The position numbers and the translations under genes were made by a program. The notes beneath the pieces were generated by a model. That model had not been told where the DNA came from, searched no databases, and saw only the letters and a list, made by a program, of their open reading frames with translations. From assembly GCA_023485205.1 (NCBI GenBank), contig JAMCZX010000015.1:1-38061 (forward strand): DNA of 38,061 nucleotides, in the 5' to 3' direction. Shown one piece after another: positions 1 to 9,678 of this stretch. The DNA comes from Candidatus Omnitrophota bacterium. GTDB taxonomy: Bacteria > Ratteibacteria > UBA8468 > B48-G9 > DTJG01. How positions within the stretch are numbered: the first letter of the stretch is position 1; the number at the start of each line of letters is the position of its first letter.

Positions 1-11
1 ATTCCATCTCA

Positions 12-2576
12 TCACTCGGATTCTTCTCCCTTTATTTTTTTCTTCCACTGGTAAATCTTATGCAAAGCCTCAAGAGGTGTCAAATTATTTGTATCAATGG
101 CGCTGATTTCCTCTTTTAATTTCTCTGCAAATGAGGTCCTTGAATCAGAAAAAAGATCCATCTGGAATTTTTTGCGCCCTTTTTTAAATTTTTCCGGGAA
201 ATTATTATCAAGTTCCAATTTTTCAAGTATTTTTGCTGAATGTTTTATAACCTCCTGTGGCATACCGGCAATTTTTGCCACATAGATTCCATAACTTTCA
301 TCTGTTCCCCCTGGAATAATTTTATGAAGGAATATTATCTCATTCTGCCATTCCCTGACCTCTACGTTATAATTTTTTATCCCGGGAAATTCCTCCTGGA
401 GAATTGTTAATTCATGAAAGTGGGTGGCAAAAAGAACACGCACCTTTTTTTTGGCAAGATATTCTGCGATTGCCCATGCAAGAGACAATCCATCATATGT
501 GCTTGTGCCTCTTCCTATTTCATCAAGAACAATAAGACTTCTTTCAGAAAGATTATTCAGAATGTCAGCGGTTTCTGACATTTCAACCATAAAAGTGGAC
601 TGTCCCTTTATTATTTCATCATGTGCGCCGATTCTTGTGAAGATTTTATCCACGATACCAATAGAGGCGGAAGAGGCAGGAACAAAACCTCCCATCTGTG
701 CCATAATAACAATCAAGGCATTTTGTCTTATATACGTGGATTTCCCTGACATATTTGGTCCTGTAATTATCAACAGGTGGTTTTCACCGCAGTCAAGAAG
801 CGTGTCATTGGGGGTGAATTCAGCCTGTACGTATTTTTCAACGATAGGGTGTCTTCCATCATTGATAATTATTTGAAATTCATTGGTTATTTCGGGAGCA
901 GTATAGCCTGGTAATGATGCAAGTCTGCTTAATGAATGTAAAACATCCAGTGTTGCGAGAGTGGTGGAAAAGATATGTATTTTTTCTGAGTTTTCAAGTA
1001 TTTTTTTGCAGATATCCTCTATAATTCTTTTTTCAATCTCAAGTATTTTTTCTTCTGCAGAAAGCATTTTTTCCTCAAATTCTTTTAGTTGTGATGTAAT
1101 AAATCTTTCTGCATTTACGAGTGTTTGTTTTCTTATATAATCAGGAGGAACAAGATGAAGATTCGCCCTGCTTATTTCAATATAATAGCCAAACACATTA
1201 TTAAACCCGATTTTTAAGGAATTAATATGGGTTTTTTTTATTTCTTCAGCCTGAAGATTTTTAAGCCAGTTTCTTCCATTTTCCTGTATATCCCTTAATT
1301 CATCAAGTTCTTTGTTGTAACCTTCTTTTATGATTTTTCCTTCCGGGTTTGAGACAGGAAGAGCAGGATTTATGGATTCTTCAAGAAAGATGCGGATTTC
1401 CGGGATGTCATTCAAGATAAAAAATTCATTTACCTGTGAAATCGGTTCCAACGTTTTTTTGATGTCGGGTATCAGGGATAAGGAATTTCTTAAAGCAAGA
1501 AGGTCCTTTGCTGAAAAAAATCCGCAGCTTATTCTTGAAAGTGATTTTTCAATATCAGGTATGCTTTTAAAAATGATTGACAGGTCATTTTGAATAGATG
1601 GATTTTCTTTCAGTATGATAGATGCCTTCTGTCTTTGAAGTATTTTTTCAGGATTTTTCAATGGATGATAAAGCCAGTGTTTAAACATCCGCTTTCCCAT
1701 TGCAGTGGTTGTCCGGTCAATTGTTTTTAATAATTCTTCAATGTCAAGCCCGTATAATGCATAAGGGGATATAAAAACGTATTCTGCATCATGATAAATG
1801 GAAATTTTATCTATGTGAAGGAGCGACTTTTTATTTAATTCCTTCAGATATTCAAGAAGTGCACCTGCGCTGGAATGGGACAGGGTTAATTCTTCCATTC
1901 CAAATCCATTAAGGTTTTGCACGCCAAAATGTTCACAGAGGGATTTTTTTGCCATGTCAGGATTAAAAGTCCAATCGTGAAATGGAGAAAGAAGTATGTT
2001 TTTTGTCTTTGTTATACCGCTGAAAATTTCTTTTATTTTGTTTTCTTCTGATGCAGGGAAAATAATCTCCCATACAGGAAGTTTATATATTATGTTGATT
2101 ACTTCTTGAATATTAGTGTATTGATTTGTATATATGGTTCCGCCTGATAAATCAAGGAAGGAGATTCCGATTTTGTCTTTTCCCTGAATGAAAGAAAAAA
2201 CGTATCTGCTGTCCGGATTCTGCTCATCAATAAAGGTTCCTGAGGTTATAACCCTGATAATCTCTCTTTGGACAATTCCTTTTGCTTCTTTGGGGTCTTC
2301 TGTCTGTTCACAAATTGCTATTTTCTCTCCTGCCTTGATGAGTCTGGAAATATAAGAGTCTGCCGCATGATAAGGAATTCCGCACATCGGGATTTTTCCT
2401 GCCTGTCCTGCTGATCTTGAAGTAAGAACAAGGTCAAGAATTTTTGATGCCTTTTGTGCATCGGCATAGAACATTTCATAAAAATCACCAAGTCTGAAAA
2501 AAAGGATACAGTCAGGATGTTTTGCTTTTATTTCATTGTATTGTTTCAGCATGGGTGTAAGATTTTCCATATCCAT
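12..2576 (-). CDS. mutS: DNA mismatch repair protein MutS
   Basis: This 854-residue protein has the normal full MutS length. It binds mismatched DNA and uses ATP to recruit the later steps of mismatch repair. The N-terminal mismatch-reading motif is visible as Phe32-Tyr-Glu34 inside GDFYEMF. The C-terminal ATPase carries the Walker A sequence GPNMSGKST, the DEIGRGTSTYDG Walker B/signature region and the FATHFHEL switch, in the expected order. A second ATG two codons in (Met3) could equally be the start; neither has a strong ribosome binding site. The gene is divergent from the flavin reductase. After its stop codon an ATG lies at 7-5 on the same strand, so another gene may begin at the window edge. 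Nothing suggests inactivation. Confidence 0.97.
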   Translation of the reverse strand: MDMENLTPMLKQYNEIKAKHPDCILFFRLGDFYEMFYADAQKASKILDLVLTSRSAGQAGKIPMCGIPYHAADSYISRLIKAGEKIAICEQTEDPKEAKGIVQREIIRVITSGTFIDEQNPDSRYVFSFIQGKDKIGISFLDLSGGTIYTNQYTNIQEVINIIYKLPVWEIIFPASEENKIKEIFSGITKTKNILLSPFHDWTFNPDMAKKSLCEHFGVQNLNGFGMEELTLSHSSAGALLEYLKELNKKSLLHIDKISIYHDAEYVFISPYALYGLDIEELLKTIDRTTTAMGKRMFKHWLYHPLKNPEKILQRQKASIILKENPSIQNDLSIIFKSIPDIEKSLSRISCGFFSAKDLLALRNSLSLIPDIKKTLEPISQVNEFFILNDIPEIRIFLEESINPALPVSNPEGKIIKEGYNKELDELRDIQENGRNWLKNLQAEEIKKTHINSLKIGFNNVFGYYIEISRANLHLVPPDYIRKQTLVNAERFITSQLKEFEEKMLSAEEKILEIEKRIIEDICKKILENSEKIHIFSTTLATLDVLHSLSRLASLPGYTAPEITNEFQIIINDGRHPIVEKYVQAEFTPNDTLLDCGENHLLIITGPNMSGKSTYIRQNALIVIMAQMGGFVPASSASIGIVDKIFTRIGAHDEIIKGQSTFMVEMSETADILNNLSERSLIVLDEIGRGTSTYDGLSLAWAIAEYLAKKKVRVLFATHFHELTILQEEFPGIKNYNVEVREWQNEIIFLHKIIPGGTDESYGIYVAKIAGMPQEVIKHSAKILEKLELDNNFPEKFKKGRKKFQMDLFSDSRTSFAEKLKEEISAIDTNNLTPLEALHKIYQWKKKIKGEESE

Positions 2577-2584
2577 ATTTAATC

Positions 2585-2625
2585 ATATTTTTTAAAAAAT
2601 ATGTTATAATAAATTTTTAAGGAGG
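2585..2625 (+). promoter_or_regulatory. Extended -10 promoter, palindrome and ribosome binding site for the flavin reductase gene
   Basis: A TATAAT hexamer at 2605-2610 is preceded by TG one base upstream, which is an extended -10 box. It sits next to an 18-bp A/T palindrome (2585-2602). No good -35 hexamer is visible. AGGAGG at 2620-2625 is correctly spaced from the ATG at 2635. The palindrome might be an operator or chance A/T symmetry. Confidence 0.5.
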
Positions 2626-2634
2626 AAAACCTAT

Positions 2635-3141
2635 ATGGAAAAGAAAATTGTTGATTGGACGGAGATAGTTGATGAAACCCTAAAAGCATTAAATGAAAGC
2701 AGGGTGCTTCTTGTTTCAGCATGTAGGGATAAAAAACCCAATGCAATGGCGATTGGATGGGGGACAATCGGGATTATATGGCAAAAGCCGGTTTTTATGG
2801 CTCTTGTCAGACCAACACGTTATACCTTTGATATTATCAACCAGTCAGGAGATTTTACCGTGAACATAGCGCCTGAAGAGTTAAAAAAAACTGTTCTTTA
2901 TTGTGGTACAGTATCAGGCAGGGACCATGATAAATTTCAGGAAAAGAATTTAACCGCGCTTCCTTCAAAACATATAAATTCCCCCATTATCAGGGAATGC
3001 ATAATTAATTTTGAATGCAGGGTTATATATAAACAGGATCTTGCCGGGACAGAAATACCTGCTGAAATTGTTTCAGGATTGTATCCCAAAAAAGATTTTC
3101 ATCGCGTGTTTTTTGGACAGATTCTTTGCTGTTACACTTGA
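2635..3141 (+). CDS. Flavin reductase-like FMN-binding protein
   Basis: A 168-residue protein of the flavin reductase-like (FMN-binding split barrel) family. The VSACRDKKPNAMAIGW segment near residues 27-42 and the C-terminal HRVFFGQIL are typical of the subfamily related to hydrogen-peroxide-forming flavoredoxins. Members bind FMN and pass electrons between NAD(P)H or ferredoxin partners and acceptors; the actual partner cannot be told from sequence. The start is set by a strong AGGAGG ribosome binding site. The gene is single, with 65 bases before the efflux operon, so co-transcription with that operon is possible but unproven. Confidence 0.85.
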   Translation: MEKKIVDWTEIVDETLKALNESRVLLVSACRDKKPNAMAIGWGTIGIIWQKPVFMALVRPTRYTFDIINQSGDFTVNIAPEELKKTVLYCGTVSGRDHDKFQEKNLTALPSKHINSPIIRECIINFECRVIYKQDLAGTEIPAEIVSGLYPKKDFHRVFFGQILCCYT

Positions 3142-3206
3142 CAGGTTTTTTATTCTGTCATATACTTTGATTTTCAAACTATTTGAAAAGCGAATTAAAA
3201 AAATAA

Positions 3207-4658
3207 ATGCTATTTAAAAAATCATTTCAGGGGACGTTATTTTTTTTATGGTTAGTGGTAATTTTAACAGGGTGTAGTATGTATACCCCCCCCAAGCCTG
3301 TTTCTATAAAAATTCCTGCAAAATTCAGGTATGCCCTGAAACCTTCTTCTGTGCCTATAAAAAACAAGTGGTGGAAAAATTTTAATGAACCACAATTAAA
3401 TATCCTTATAAATGAAGCGTTAAAAAACAACCTGAATTATAAAATTGCCGTAAAGAATATACAGATTGCCCGGACTTATGTGTCAGAAAGCCAGTCATAC
3501 CTTTTACCGCAAGCCAATATCAATTTTTCAATAACAAAAAACAAATCTTCTAAAAATTCAAGTGTACTTTTTACGCCAATAAGTACTGAACCATATCATC
3601 TATACCAGGTTGGTATAAATGCTTCTTATGAAATTCCTATATGGAACCAGGCGGAAAATGCTGTAAATCAGGCACAGACTAATCTATTGCTGTCCAGAGA
3701 AGATGCTGATGTTGTAAAATTGGCATTATTGAGTAATGTATCCCAGACTTATTTTCAGCTATGTGCATTATCTAAAAATATAAAAAACCTGAATGAGCAG
3801 TATCTTATAATGAAAAAAATTCTGGATTTTTACAATGACCGGTATAAAAGCGGACTTATTGAGCCTGTTTCTGTAGAGGATACAAAAATACTGCTGGAAG
3901 ATATAAAATATAGCCTCACTACCCTGGTAAAACTCAGAGCAATTAACCAGAATGCTCTTGCCTATTACCTTGGGAAATATCCGGAAAATATCAGGACAGG
4001 TATAAATAATAAATATTTTAATGAAATGGATTATACAAAATTAGTGCCGGTCAACCTGCCATCTGAAATATTAATCCAGAGACCGGATGTAAAAGCGTCT
4101 CTGGACAATGTATATTCATATGCTTATGCTGAAAAAGAAAGTCTTGCTAATATGTTTCCTGTATTTTCCCTGACAGGAAGTTATGGTTTTGCAAGTACGA
4201 GCCTGGCTGATTTTATCACTAATTCAAGCAGCGTCTGGGATTTCGGCTTAAATGTATTTGCCCCTTTATTTAATTATAACGGAAATTACAGCAAGTATGA
4301 AAGAGCAAAAATACAATATCAACAGGCGGTTTTAAGTTACAGGAATACTGTACTTAATGCTTTCAGTGAAACAGATAATGTTCTTGCTTCATATAAAACA
4401 GATTTTGAGGCTCTTTCAACCTGGCAGAATAATTACCATTCTACAAAAAAGATTTTTGAACTATATACTGCCCAATATCATGCAGGGATAATAGATCCCA
4501 TAACATATCTTACCTGGAAATTCAATTTGCTTAATGCACAATATAATTTAGTTAATCAGAATCTTTTATTAAGGGAGGATATAATATCTATCTATAATGC
4601 CTTGGGTATGGGTTTAAACAAAACAAAAGATAAAACGATTAAAAAACGGGAGTCTTAA
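3207..4658 (+). CDS. Outer-membrane efflux lipoprotein, TolC/OprM (NodT) type
   Basis: This 483-residue protein is the outer-membrane channel of an RND efflux pump. It starts with a lipoprotein signal peptide ending in the lipobox LTGC, so Cys23 should be lipidated. The mature part has the two outer-membrane efflux repeats with long alpha-helical stretches typical of OprM/NodT proteins. The motif LPSEILIQRPDVKAS near residue 280 marks the family. It is the first gene of a three-gene operon: the next start codon follows its stop after one base. It should form a trimeric tunnel contacted by the adaptor encoded next. Confidence 0.92.
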   Translation: MLFKKSFQGTLFFLWLVVILTGCSMYTPPKPVSIKIPAKFRYALKPSSVPIKNKWWKNFNEPQLNILINEALKNNLNYKIAVKNIQIARTYVSESQSYLLPQANINFSITKNKSSKNSSVLFTPISTEPYHLYQVGINASYEIPIWNQAENAVNQAQTNLLLSREDADVVKLALLSNVSQTYFQLCALSKNIKNLNEQYLIMKKILDFYNDRYKSGLIEPVSVEDTKILLEDIKYSLTTLVKLRAINQNALAYYLGKYPENIRTGINNKYFNEMDYTKLVPVNLPSEILIQRPDVKASLDNVYSYAYAEKESLANMFPVFSLTGSYGFASTSLADFITNSSSVWDFGLNVFAPLFNYNGNYSKYERAKIQYQQAVLSYRNTVLNAFSETDNVLASYKTDFEALSTWQNNYHSTKKIFELYTAQYHAGIIDPITYLTWKFNLLNAQYNLVNQNLLLREDIISIYNALGMGLNKTKDKTIKKRES

Positions 4659-4659
4659 C

Positions 4660-5748
4660 ATGATAAAACGATTATTGATTGTGATTTTTATTCTGGTTGT
4701 AATTTTTGGCGGTATTTTTGGATTTGATGCATTTAAAAATTATAAGCAACATCAGGCAATGAAGTATTTTAAAATTCCACCTGCTTATGTATCTGTCGCT
4801 ATTGCAAAAAAACAAAACTGGCAGCCTTATCTTAATGCCATAGGAACCGTAACATCTATAGATTCTGTAGATGTTACAACACAGACAAGTGGCCAGATAA
4901 CAGGTATATATTTTCATTCTGGTGAGTTTGTAAAAAAAGGTCAGATACTGGTTCAACTTGATGATTCTGCCTATATTGCACAGCTTAAACAGTACAAAGC
5001 CCAATTAATTTTGGCGGAATTTAATTATAAACAATATAAGAAATTATACAAAGAAAAAAAAGCGGTATCCAAATCTTCTTATATACAGGCCCTGTCAACA
5101 ATCAAACAAACACAGGCTTTGATAGAACAGATAGAAACAACAATAGATGATATGACTATAAAGGCCCCTTTTTCCGGCATACTCGGTATTAGAAGTATAA
5201 GTACAGGTCTATTTGTAAACCCCGGAGGCAATCTCGTATCTTTATATACAATAAATCCCATATATGTAGATTTTTCTATTCCCCAGAATGATTTGGATAA
5301 AATTAAAGCGGGTCAAAACATAAACATTGCAATGGATGCGTATCCGCACCTGGTATTAATGGGAAAAATACAAACAATCGGCATTAATGTAAATAATATT
5401 TCACGGAATGTTACTGTAAGAGCAATCGTTTCAAATAACAGTTCAATATTAAAACCCGGCATGTTTGTAACTGTAAAGGCTTTATTACCCATTGAACATA
5501 ATGTTATTACTATTCCAACAATAGCTATTACATATAATACCTATGGTGATTTTGTGTTTGTAGTTACAAAAAAGAATAATGAACTTATTGCCACAACCCG
5601 CTATGTTACAGTGGGTAAACAAAGAAATAACGTTGTAATTATAAAAAAGGGGATAAAGGCAAATGAAATGGTGGTAACAGCAGGCCAGCTAAAACTGATA
5701 AATGGTTCAAAGGTGGCAATTCAGGCTTCACACAAAAGGATTAAATAA
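4660..5748 (+). CDS. RND efflux periplasmic adaptor (membrane fusion protein)
   Basis: A 362-residue HlyD/AcrA-type adaptor linking the inner-membrane pump to the outer-membrane channel. An N-terminal hydrophobic segment (about residues 4-23) without a clear lipobox suggests a membrane anchor. The biotinyl-lipoyl-like halves are visible around DVTTQTSGQITGI and APFSGILGIRS, flanking a short helical hairpin. The C-terminal beta-barrel and membrane-proximal domains follow (LKPGMFVTVKALLP). It is closely packed between the channel gene and the pump gene. The hairpin is short, as in MdtA/MexE-like adaptors. The substrate cannot be read from the sequence. Confidence 0.93.
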   Translation: MIKRLLIVIFILVVIFGGIFGFDAFKNYKQHQAMKYFKIPPAYVSVAIAKKQNWQPYLNAIGTVTSIDSVDVTTQTSGQITGIYFHSGEFVKKGQILVQLDDSAYIAQLKQYKAQLILAEFNYKQYKKLYKEKKAVSKSSYIQALSTIKQTQALIEQIETTIDDMTIKAPFSGILGIRSISTGLFVNPGGNLVSLYTINPIYVDFSIPQNDLDKIKAGQNINIAMDAYPHLVLMGKIQTIGINVNNISRNVTVRAIVSNNSSILKPGMFVTVKALLPIEHNVITIPTIAITYNTYGDFVFVVTKKNNELIATTRYVTVGKQRNNVVIIKKGIKANEMVVTAGQLKLINGSKVAIQASHKRIK

Positions 5749-5750
5749 CA

Positions 5751-8700
5751 ATGCGATTTACAGATATTTTTATAAAAAAACCTGTTCTTTCCATAGTTGT
5801 AAGTTTAATAATATTATTTTTGGGTATAAGGTCGTTTACAAGTCTTGGTATCAGACAATTTCCAAAAACTGCAGCCACACTTATTACTGTTCAAACAGCA
5901 TACCCCGGGGCAGGTGCTGATGTAATTAAAGGATTTATCACAACGCCTCTTGAAAGAGCTATAGCTTCATCTGAAGGTATAGATTATATGACATCCACCA
6001 ATACTGAAGGGTTAAGTACAATAGACGTTTATATGGTACTTAATTATGACCCAAATGCAGCATTAGCCGAAGTTCTGTCTGAAGTCAATTCTGTTCTTAA
6101 TCAATTGCCCAAACAGGCGCAGTTGCCAGTCATAACAAAAACAAGTATTACAGCCACTCCATCACTCTTTTTGGCTTCTATTTCAAAAACAATAACATCT
6201 TCACAGATAACAGATTACCTGACCCGGATGGTAATTCCCCAGATACAGGCTATAAATGGTGTAGGACAGGTATTTATATTCGGAAATAAAACATTTGCCA
6301 TGCGAATCTGGCTTAATCCTATAAAAATGGCAGAGTATAACATTACGCCATTACAGATAGATAATGCTCTTATAAGTAATAACTATATCGCAGCAACCGG
6401 GTATACAAAAGGTCCTTATATTCAGATTAATACTTCTGCCGCCACTGATTTACACAGTGTCAGACAATTTAAAAATTTAGTTGTTGCAAATGATAATGGA
6501 ACATTGCTTAGAATCAAGGATATAGCAACTGTAGAATTAGGCTCTATAAATTATAATTCACAAGCCATATACAAAGGGGAAAGTGGTGTTGCTTTGGGAA
6601 TATATGCAACTCCTGGAGCAAATCCTTTGACAGTTGTCAATAATATAAGAAAAATCCTGCCGGGAATAGATAAACAATTACCTGTGGGAATGAACCTTAA
6701 AGTCGCTCATGACAGAACAGAATATATAAAAGCCTCTATATCTGAAATTTTAAAGACAATAGTAATAACACTGATAGTTGTAATTATTGTGATTTTTTTA
6801 TTTCTCGGCTCCTATAGAAGTGTTGCCATTCCTATTATTGCAATTCCTTTATCCATTATTGGCGGCTTATTTATAATGTTTATTTTGAGATATACTATAA
6901 ACATATTAACCTTACTGGCAATGGTGCTGGCAATAGGGCTTGTAGTAGATGATGCAATAATAATAGTGGAAAATGTGGACAGGCATATTTTAGAAGGTAA
7001 AACACCCTTTAATGCCGCACTTTTGGCTGCCCGTGAATTAGGGGTTCCTATTATTGCAATGTCTTTAACGCTTATTGCCGTATTTTTACCAATAGGTTTT
7101 ATGTCCGGATTGACAGGCGCCTTGTTTAAGGAATTTGCCTTTACTCTGGCGGGAGATGTTATTATTTCCGGTATTGTGGCTCTTACCCTATCTCCAATGC
7201 TTTCATCAAAATTTCTCAATGAAAACATAGGTAAAAAGGGATTTTCACATTTATTGGAAATTTCTTTTGATAAAATAAGAATTATATATTCCAAATTATT
7301 AAAATCAGTACTGAATTATAGGGCTATTGTTGTTCTTGTTATTATTGTTGTCCTGTCAAGTGCATACTTTTTACTTAAAACAAGTAAATCAGAATTAGCA
7401 CCTACAGAGGACCAGGGTATTGTAATTATTAATGGTACATCTGAACCAACAGCCACTTTAAATACCCTGAATATCTATGCTAAACATATAGAAAATATAT
7501 TTACGTCTTTCCGTCAGCAAGAGAAATATTTTATGGCTTTAGGTCCAGGCAATACCATTTTTGGAGGTATGCTGTTAAAACCATGGAACCAAAGAAAAGA
7601 AACTGAAATGCAGATTATACCTCAAATACAGAAAAAACTTAACACTATAACAGGTTTAAAAGTAGTGGCATTTCCCTTACCCAGTCTTCCCGGTGCAAGT
7701 GGTCTTCCTATAGAATTTGTTGTAACAACTACTGCGGGTTATAACGAGCTCTATAATACTACTGAAAAATTTATGGCACAGGCAAGAAAAAGTGGCTTAT
7801 TTGCTTATATGGATAGCGACCTTAAGTATGACCAGCCCCAGATAAATATCTCTATTAATAAAAGTAAAGCCCTGAGTATGGGCATAAATATGCAGGAATT
7901 GGGTGATACACTTTCAACGTTATTAAGTGAAAATTATATAAACTGGTTTACTATGCAGGGCTATAGTTATCAAGTAACCCCACAGATTGAACAAAAATTC
8001 AGATATTATCCTCATCAACTTGGGGAATATTATATACAGGCTTCCAATGGCCAGCTTGTCCCATTATCAAGTGTTATAAAAACAAAAATATCTGTTGTCC
8101 CTGAATCTTTAAACCAATTCAATCAATTAAATTCTGCAACAATATCCGCTACTATGAGATCCGGGGTAACACTTGGACAGGCTATAACCTACCTGGAAAA
8201 TTTATTTCCAAAAGTGTTTCCATCAGGGTTTACTTATAATTTTGCAGGACAATCCAGGCAATACATCCAGCAGGGACACACTATAATAATAACTTTTGTT
8301 TTTGCTCTTATAATAATATTTTTGGTTCTTGCAGCGCTATTTGAAAGCTTTATAGACCCGCTTATAATATTATTCAGTGTACCGATGTCATTGACAGGAG
8401 CACTGATATTTTTAAACCTGGGGTTTGCTACAATAAATATATATACAGAAATGGGTCTTCTTATGCTTATAGGTCTTGTTAGCAAGCATGGGATACTTAT
8501 GACAAGATTTGCAAATGATTTACAGGAGAATGAAGGATTAAACAAGCGGGAGGCAATAGAAAAAGCCGCGGCCATAAGACTTAGACCCATATTGATGACA
8601 ACTGCTGCTATGGTGTTTGGTGTTTTTCCATTAATATTTGCAAAGGGTGCAGGAGCAGTAAGCAGATTTGATATAGGATTGGTTATAGCGACCGGACTCG

Positions 8701-8795
8701 GTATAGGAACTTTTCTTACAATATTTATTGTCCCTACGGTTTATAGTTTTATTGGCCAGGTCAAGAAATCTTTAAAAAACCCACCTCATCCTTAG
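5751..8795 (+). CDS. RND family multidrug efflux pump (AcrB/MdtB-like, HAE1)
   Basis: A 1014-residue inner-membrane proton/drug antiporter of the hydrophobe/amphiphile efflux type, with the usual twelve membrane spans and two large periplasmic loops. The first span follows FTDIFIKKPVL. The proton-relay aspartates are present in GLVVDDAIIIVENV, and the matching lysine is in GLVSKHGILM near the C-terminal helices. Two bases separate it from the adaptor gene, so channel, adaptor and pump form one operon. The order (channel first) differs from the common adaptor-pump-channel order. No regulator gene lies beside it. Substrates may be drugs, lipids or organic solvents. Confidence 0.95.
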   Translation: MRFTDIFIKKPVLSIVVSLIILFLGIRSFTSLGIRQFPKTAATLITVQTAYPGAGADVIKGFITTPLERAIASSEGIDYMTSTNTEGLSTIDVYMVLNYDPNAALAEVLSEVNSVLNQLPKQAQLPVITKTSITATPSLFLASISKTITSSQITDYLTRMVIPQIQAINGVGQVFIFGNKTFAMRIWLNPIKMAEYNITPLQIDNALISNNYIAATGYTKGPYIQINTSAATDLHSVRQFKNLVVANDNGTLLRIKDIATVELGSINYNSQAIYKGESGVALGIYATPGANPLTVVNNIRKILPGIDKQLPVGMNLKVAHDRTEYIKASISEILKTIVITLIVVIIVIFLFLGSYRSVAIPIIAIPLSIIGGLFIMFILRYTINILTLLAMVLAIGLVVDDAIIIVENVDRHILEGKTPFNAALLAARELGVPIIAMSLTLIAVFLPIGFMSGLTGALFKEFAFTLAGDVIISGIVALTLSPMLSSKFLNENIGKKGFSHLLEISFDKIRIIYSKLLKSVLNYRAIVVLVIIVVLSSAYFLLKTSKSELAPTEDQGIVIINGTSEPTATLNTLNIYAKHIENIFTSFRQQEKYFMALGPGNTIFGGMLLKPWNQRKETEMQIIPQIQKKLNTITGLKVVAFPLPSLPGASGLPIEFVVTTTAGYNELYNTTEKFMAQARKSGLFAYMDSDLKYDQPQINISINKSKALSMGINMQELGDTLSTLLSENYINWFTMQGYSYQVTPQIEQKFRYYPHQLGEYYIQASNGQLVPLSSVIKTKISVVPESLNQFNQLNSATISATMRSGVTLGQAITYLENLFPKVFPSGFTYNFAGQSRQYIQQGHTIIITFVFALIIIFLVLAALFESFIDPLIILFSVPMSLTGALIFLNLGFATINIYTEMGLLMLIGLVSKHGILMTRFANDLQENEGLNKREAIEKAAAIRLRPILMTTAAMVFGVFPLIFAKGAGAVSRFDIGLVIATGLGIGTFLTIFIVPTVYSFIGQVKKSLKNPPHP

Positions 8796-8796
8796 T

Positions 8797-8826
8797 TTGG
8801 ATTAAGCCATAATAATATGTTATACT
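8797..8826 (+). promoter_or_regulatory. Candidate promoter of the MNT/HEPN pair, possibly leaderless
   Basis: TTGGAT (8797-8802) and TATACT (8821-8826) are 18 bp apart, with TG one base before the -10 hexamer. The ATG of the nucleotidyltransferase gene is at 8833, only six bases beyond the -10 box. Transcription would therefore start at or very near the start codon. No Shine-Dalgarno sequence is seen. Confidence 0.45.
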
Positions 8827-8832
8827 TAAAAA

Positions 8833-9225
8833 ATGGAAAGAGAGGTAATTTTAAATAATATAAAAAATGTGTGTGATAAAGAAGTGAATGTAAAAATGAG
8901 TTTTGTTTTTGGTTCTTTTGCTACTTATAGGGAAATGCCTGAATCAGATATTGATGTAGCAGTATACTTAGAAAATCCGGATGATTATATGTCTTTGTGG
9001 AATAAAATTGATTCTGCTGTACAAAGAAATACAGATTTGATTGTGTTAAATACTGCTGGGCCATCAATATCTCTATCTGCGTTACGAGGAATACACCTGC
9101 TAATAAAAGATTATAAATTTTATCTCAATTACATGTTGAAAATTTCATCAGAAGCAGAGGATTTTTGCGATTATGTGATTGATTTTTTTAATCAAAGAAA
9201 AAAAATAAGAAATGGCTCAATTTGA
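8833..9225 (+). CDS. mntA: Minimal nucleotidyltransferase antitoxin of a HEPN/MNT module
   Basis: A 130-residue MNT-domain protein. The nucleotidyltransferase signature GS-X10-D-X-D is exact: Gly27-Ser28, Asp39 and Asp41 in GSFATYREMPESDIDVA. In characterised MntA-HepT pairs this enzyme adds AMP units to a tyrosine of the HEPN toxin and so switches it off. The gene overlaps the following HEPN gene by 14 bases, as is common for this module, so translation is probably coupled. The promoter suggests a leaderless start. It stands alone, between the RND operon and the tRNA-Pro region. Confidence 0.9.
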   Translation: MEREVILNNIKNVCDKEVNVKMSFVFGSFATYREMPESDIDVAVYLENPDDYMSLWNKIDSAVQRNTDLIVLNTAGPSISLSALRGIHLLIKDYKFYLNYMLKISSEAEDFCDYVIDFFNQRKKIRNGSI

Positions 9226-9643
9226 TAAAATACAAAGAGAATCTATTATAAGAAGAGTAGATTTTGTAATTACAGAATTAAAGGTTTTAGATGATTTTAA
9301 GGATTTTACCTATCAGAATTATTTAAATAAATCGTCAGACAGAAAAATTTTAGAGAGAACTGTTGAAAATATTGTGAATGCTATAATTGATATTTCCAAA
9401 ATTATACTTGTTGTGGAAAATATTGAAATACCCACCAGCTATTCAGATGCTATAAAAAAACTTTCTATTCTGAAAATTTTAGATGAATATGATGCCAAAA
9501 TATTAAGTGGATTTGTTCACCTAAGGAATATTTTAGCGCATGAATATCTTGATTTAAACTGGGTTGAAATTAAGAAATTTATAGAAAATAAACATATAAT
9601 TTTAAGATTTATTACCAAGGTGGAAAATTTGTTACAAAATTAG
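9212..9643 (+). CDS. hepT: HEPN-domain RNase toxin (HepT-like, DUF86)
   Basis: A 143-residue helical HEPN protein of the HepT/DUF86 family. The catalytic and regulatory motif R-X4-H-X-Y is intact as Arg105, His110 and Tyr112 (RNILAHEY). In studied pairs the Arg and His form the RNase site, and the Tyr is the residue modified by the partner MntA. It overlaps the antitoxin gene and ends just before a damaged copy of the tRNA-linked repeat. All key residues of both proteins are present, so the module looks active. Whether its target is tRNA, as in related systems, is not shown here. Confidence 0.9.
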   Translation: MAQFDKIQRESIIRRVDFVITELKVLDDFKDFTYQNYLNKSSDRKILERTVENIVNAIIDISKIILVVENIEIPTSYSDAIKKLSILKILDEYDAKILSGFVHLRNILAHEYLDLNWVEIKKFIENKHIILRFITKVENLLQN

Positions 9644-9651
9644 AATATTTT

Positions 9652-9678
9652 GTTCAAACCCTTGCAGAAAAGACTGCT
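9652..9678 (-). repeat. Remnant of the tRNA-linked repeat
   Basis: GTTCAAACCC followed by a segment ending AGACTGCT matches 9909-9935 with a few differences. Read on the minus strand it is the start of a second repeat unit after the duplicated tRNA-Pro end, separated from it by an insertion. The tRNA-Ser array also ends at the equivalent point. Confidence 0.7.

Noticed and set aside
2579..2767. Minus-strand 62-codon frame overlapping the flavin reductase start
   Set aside because: It is antisense to a well-supported gene and its ribosome binding site, with no recognisable protein features.
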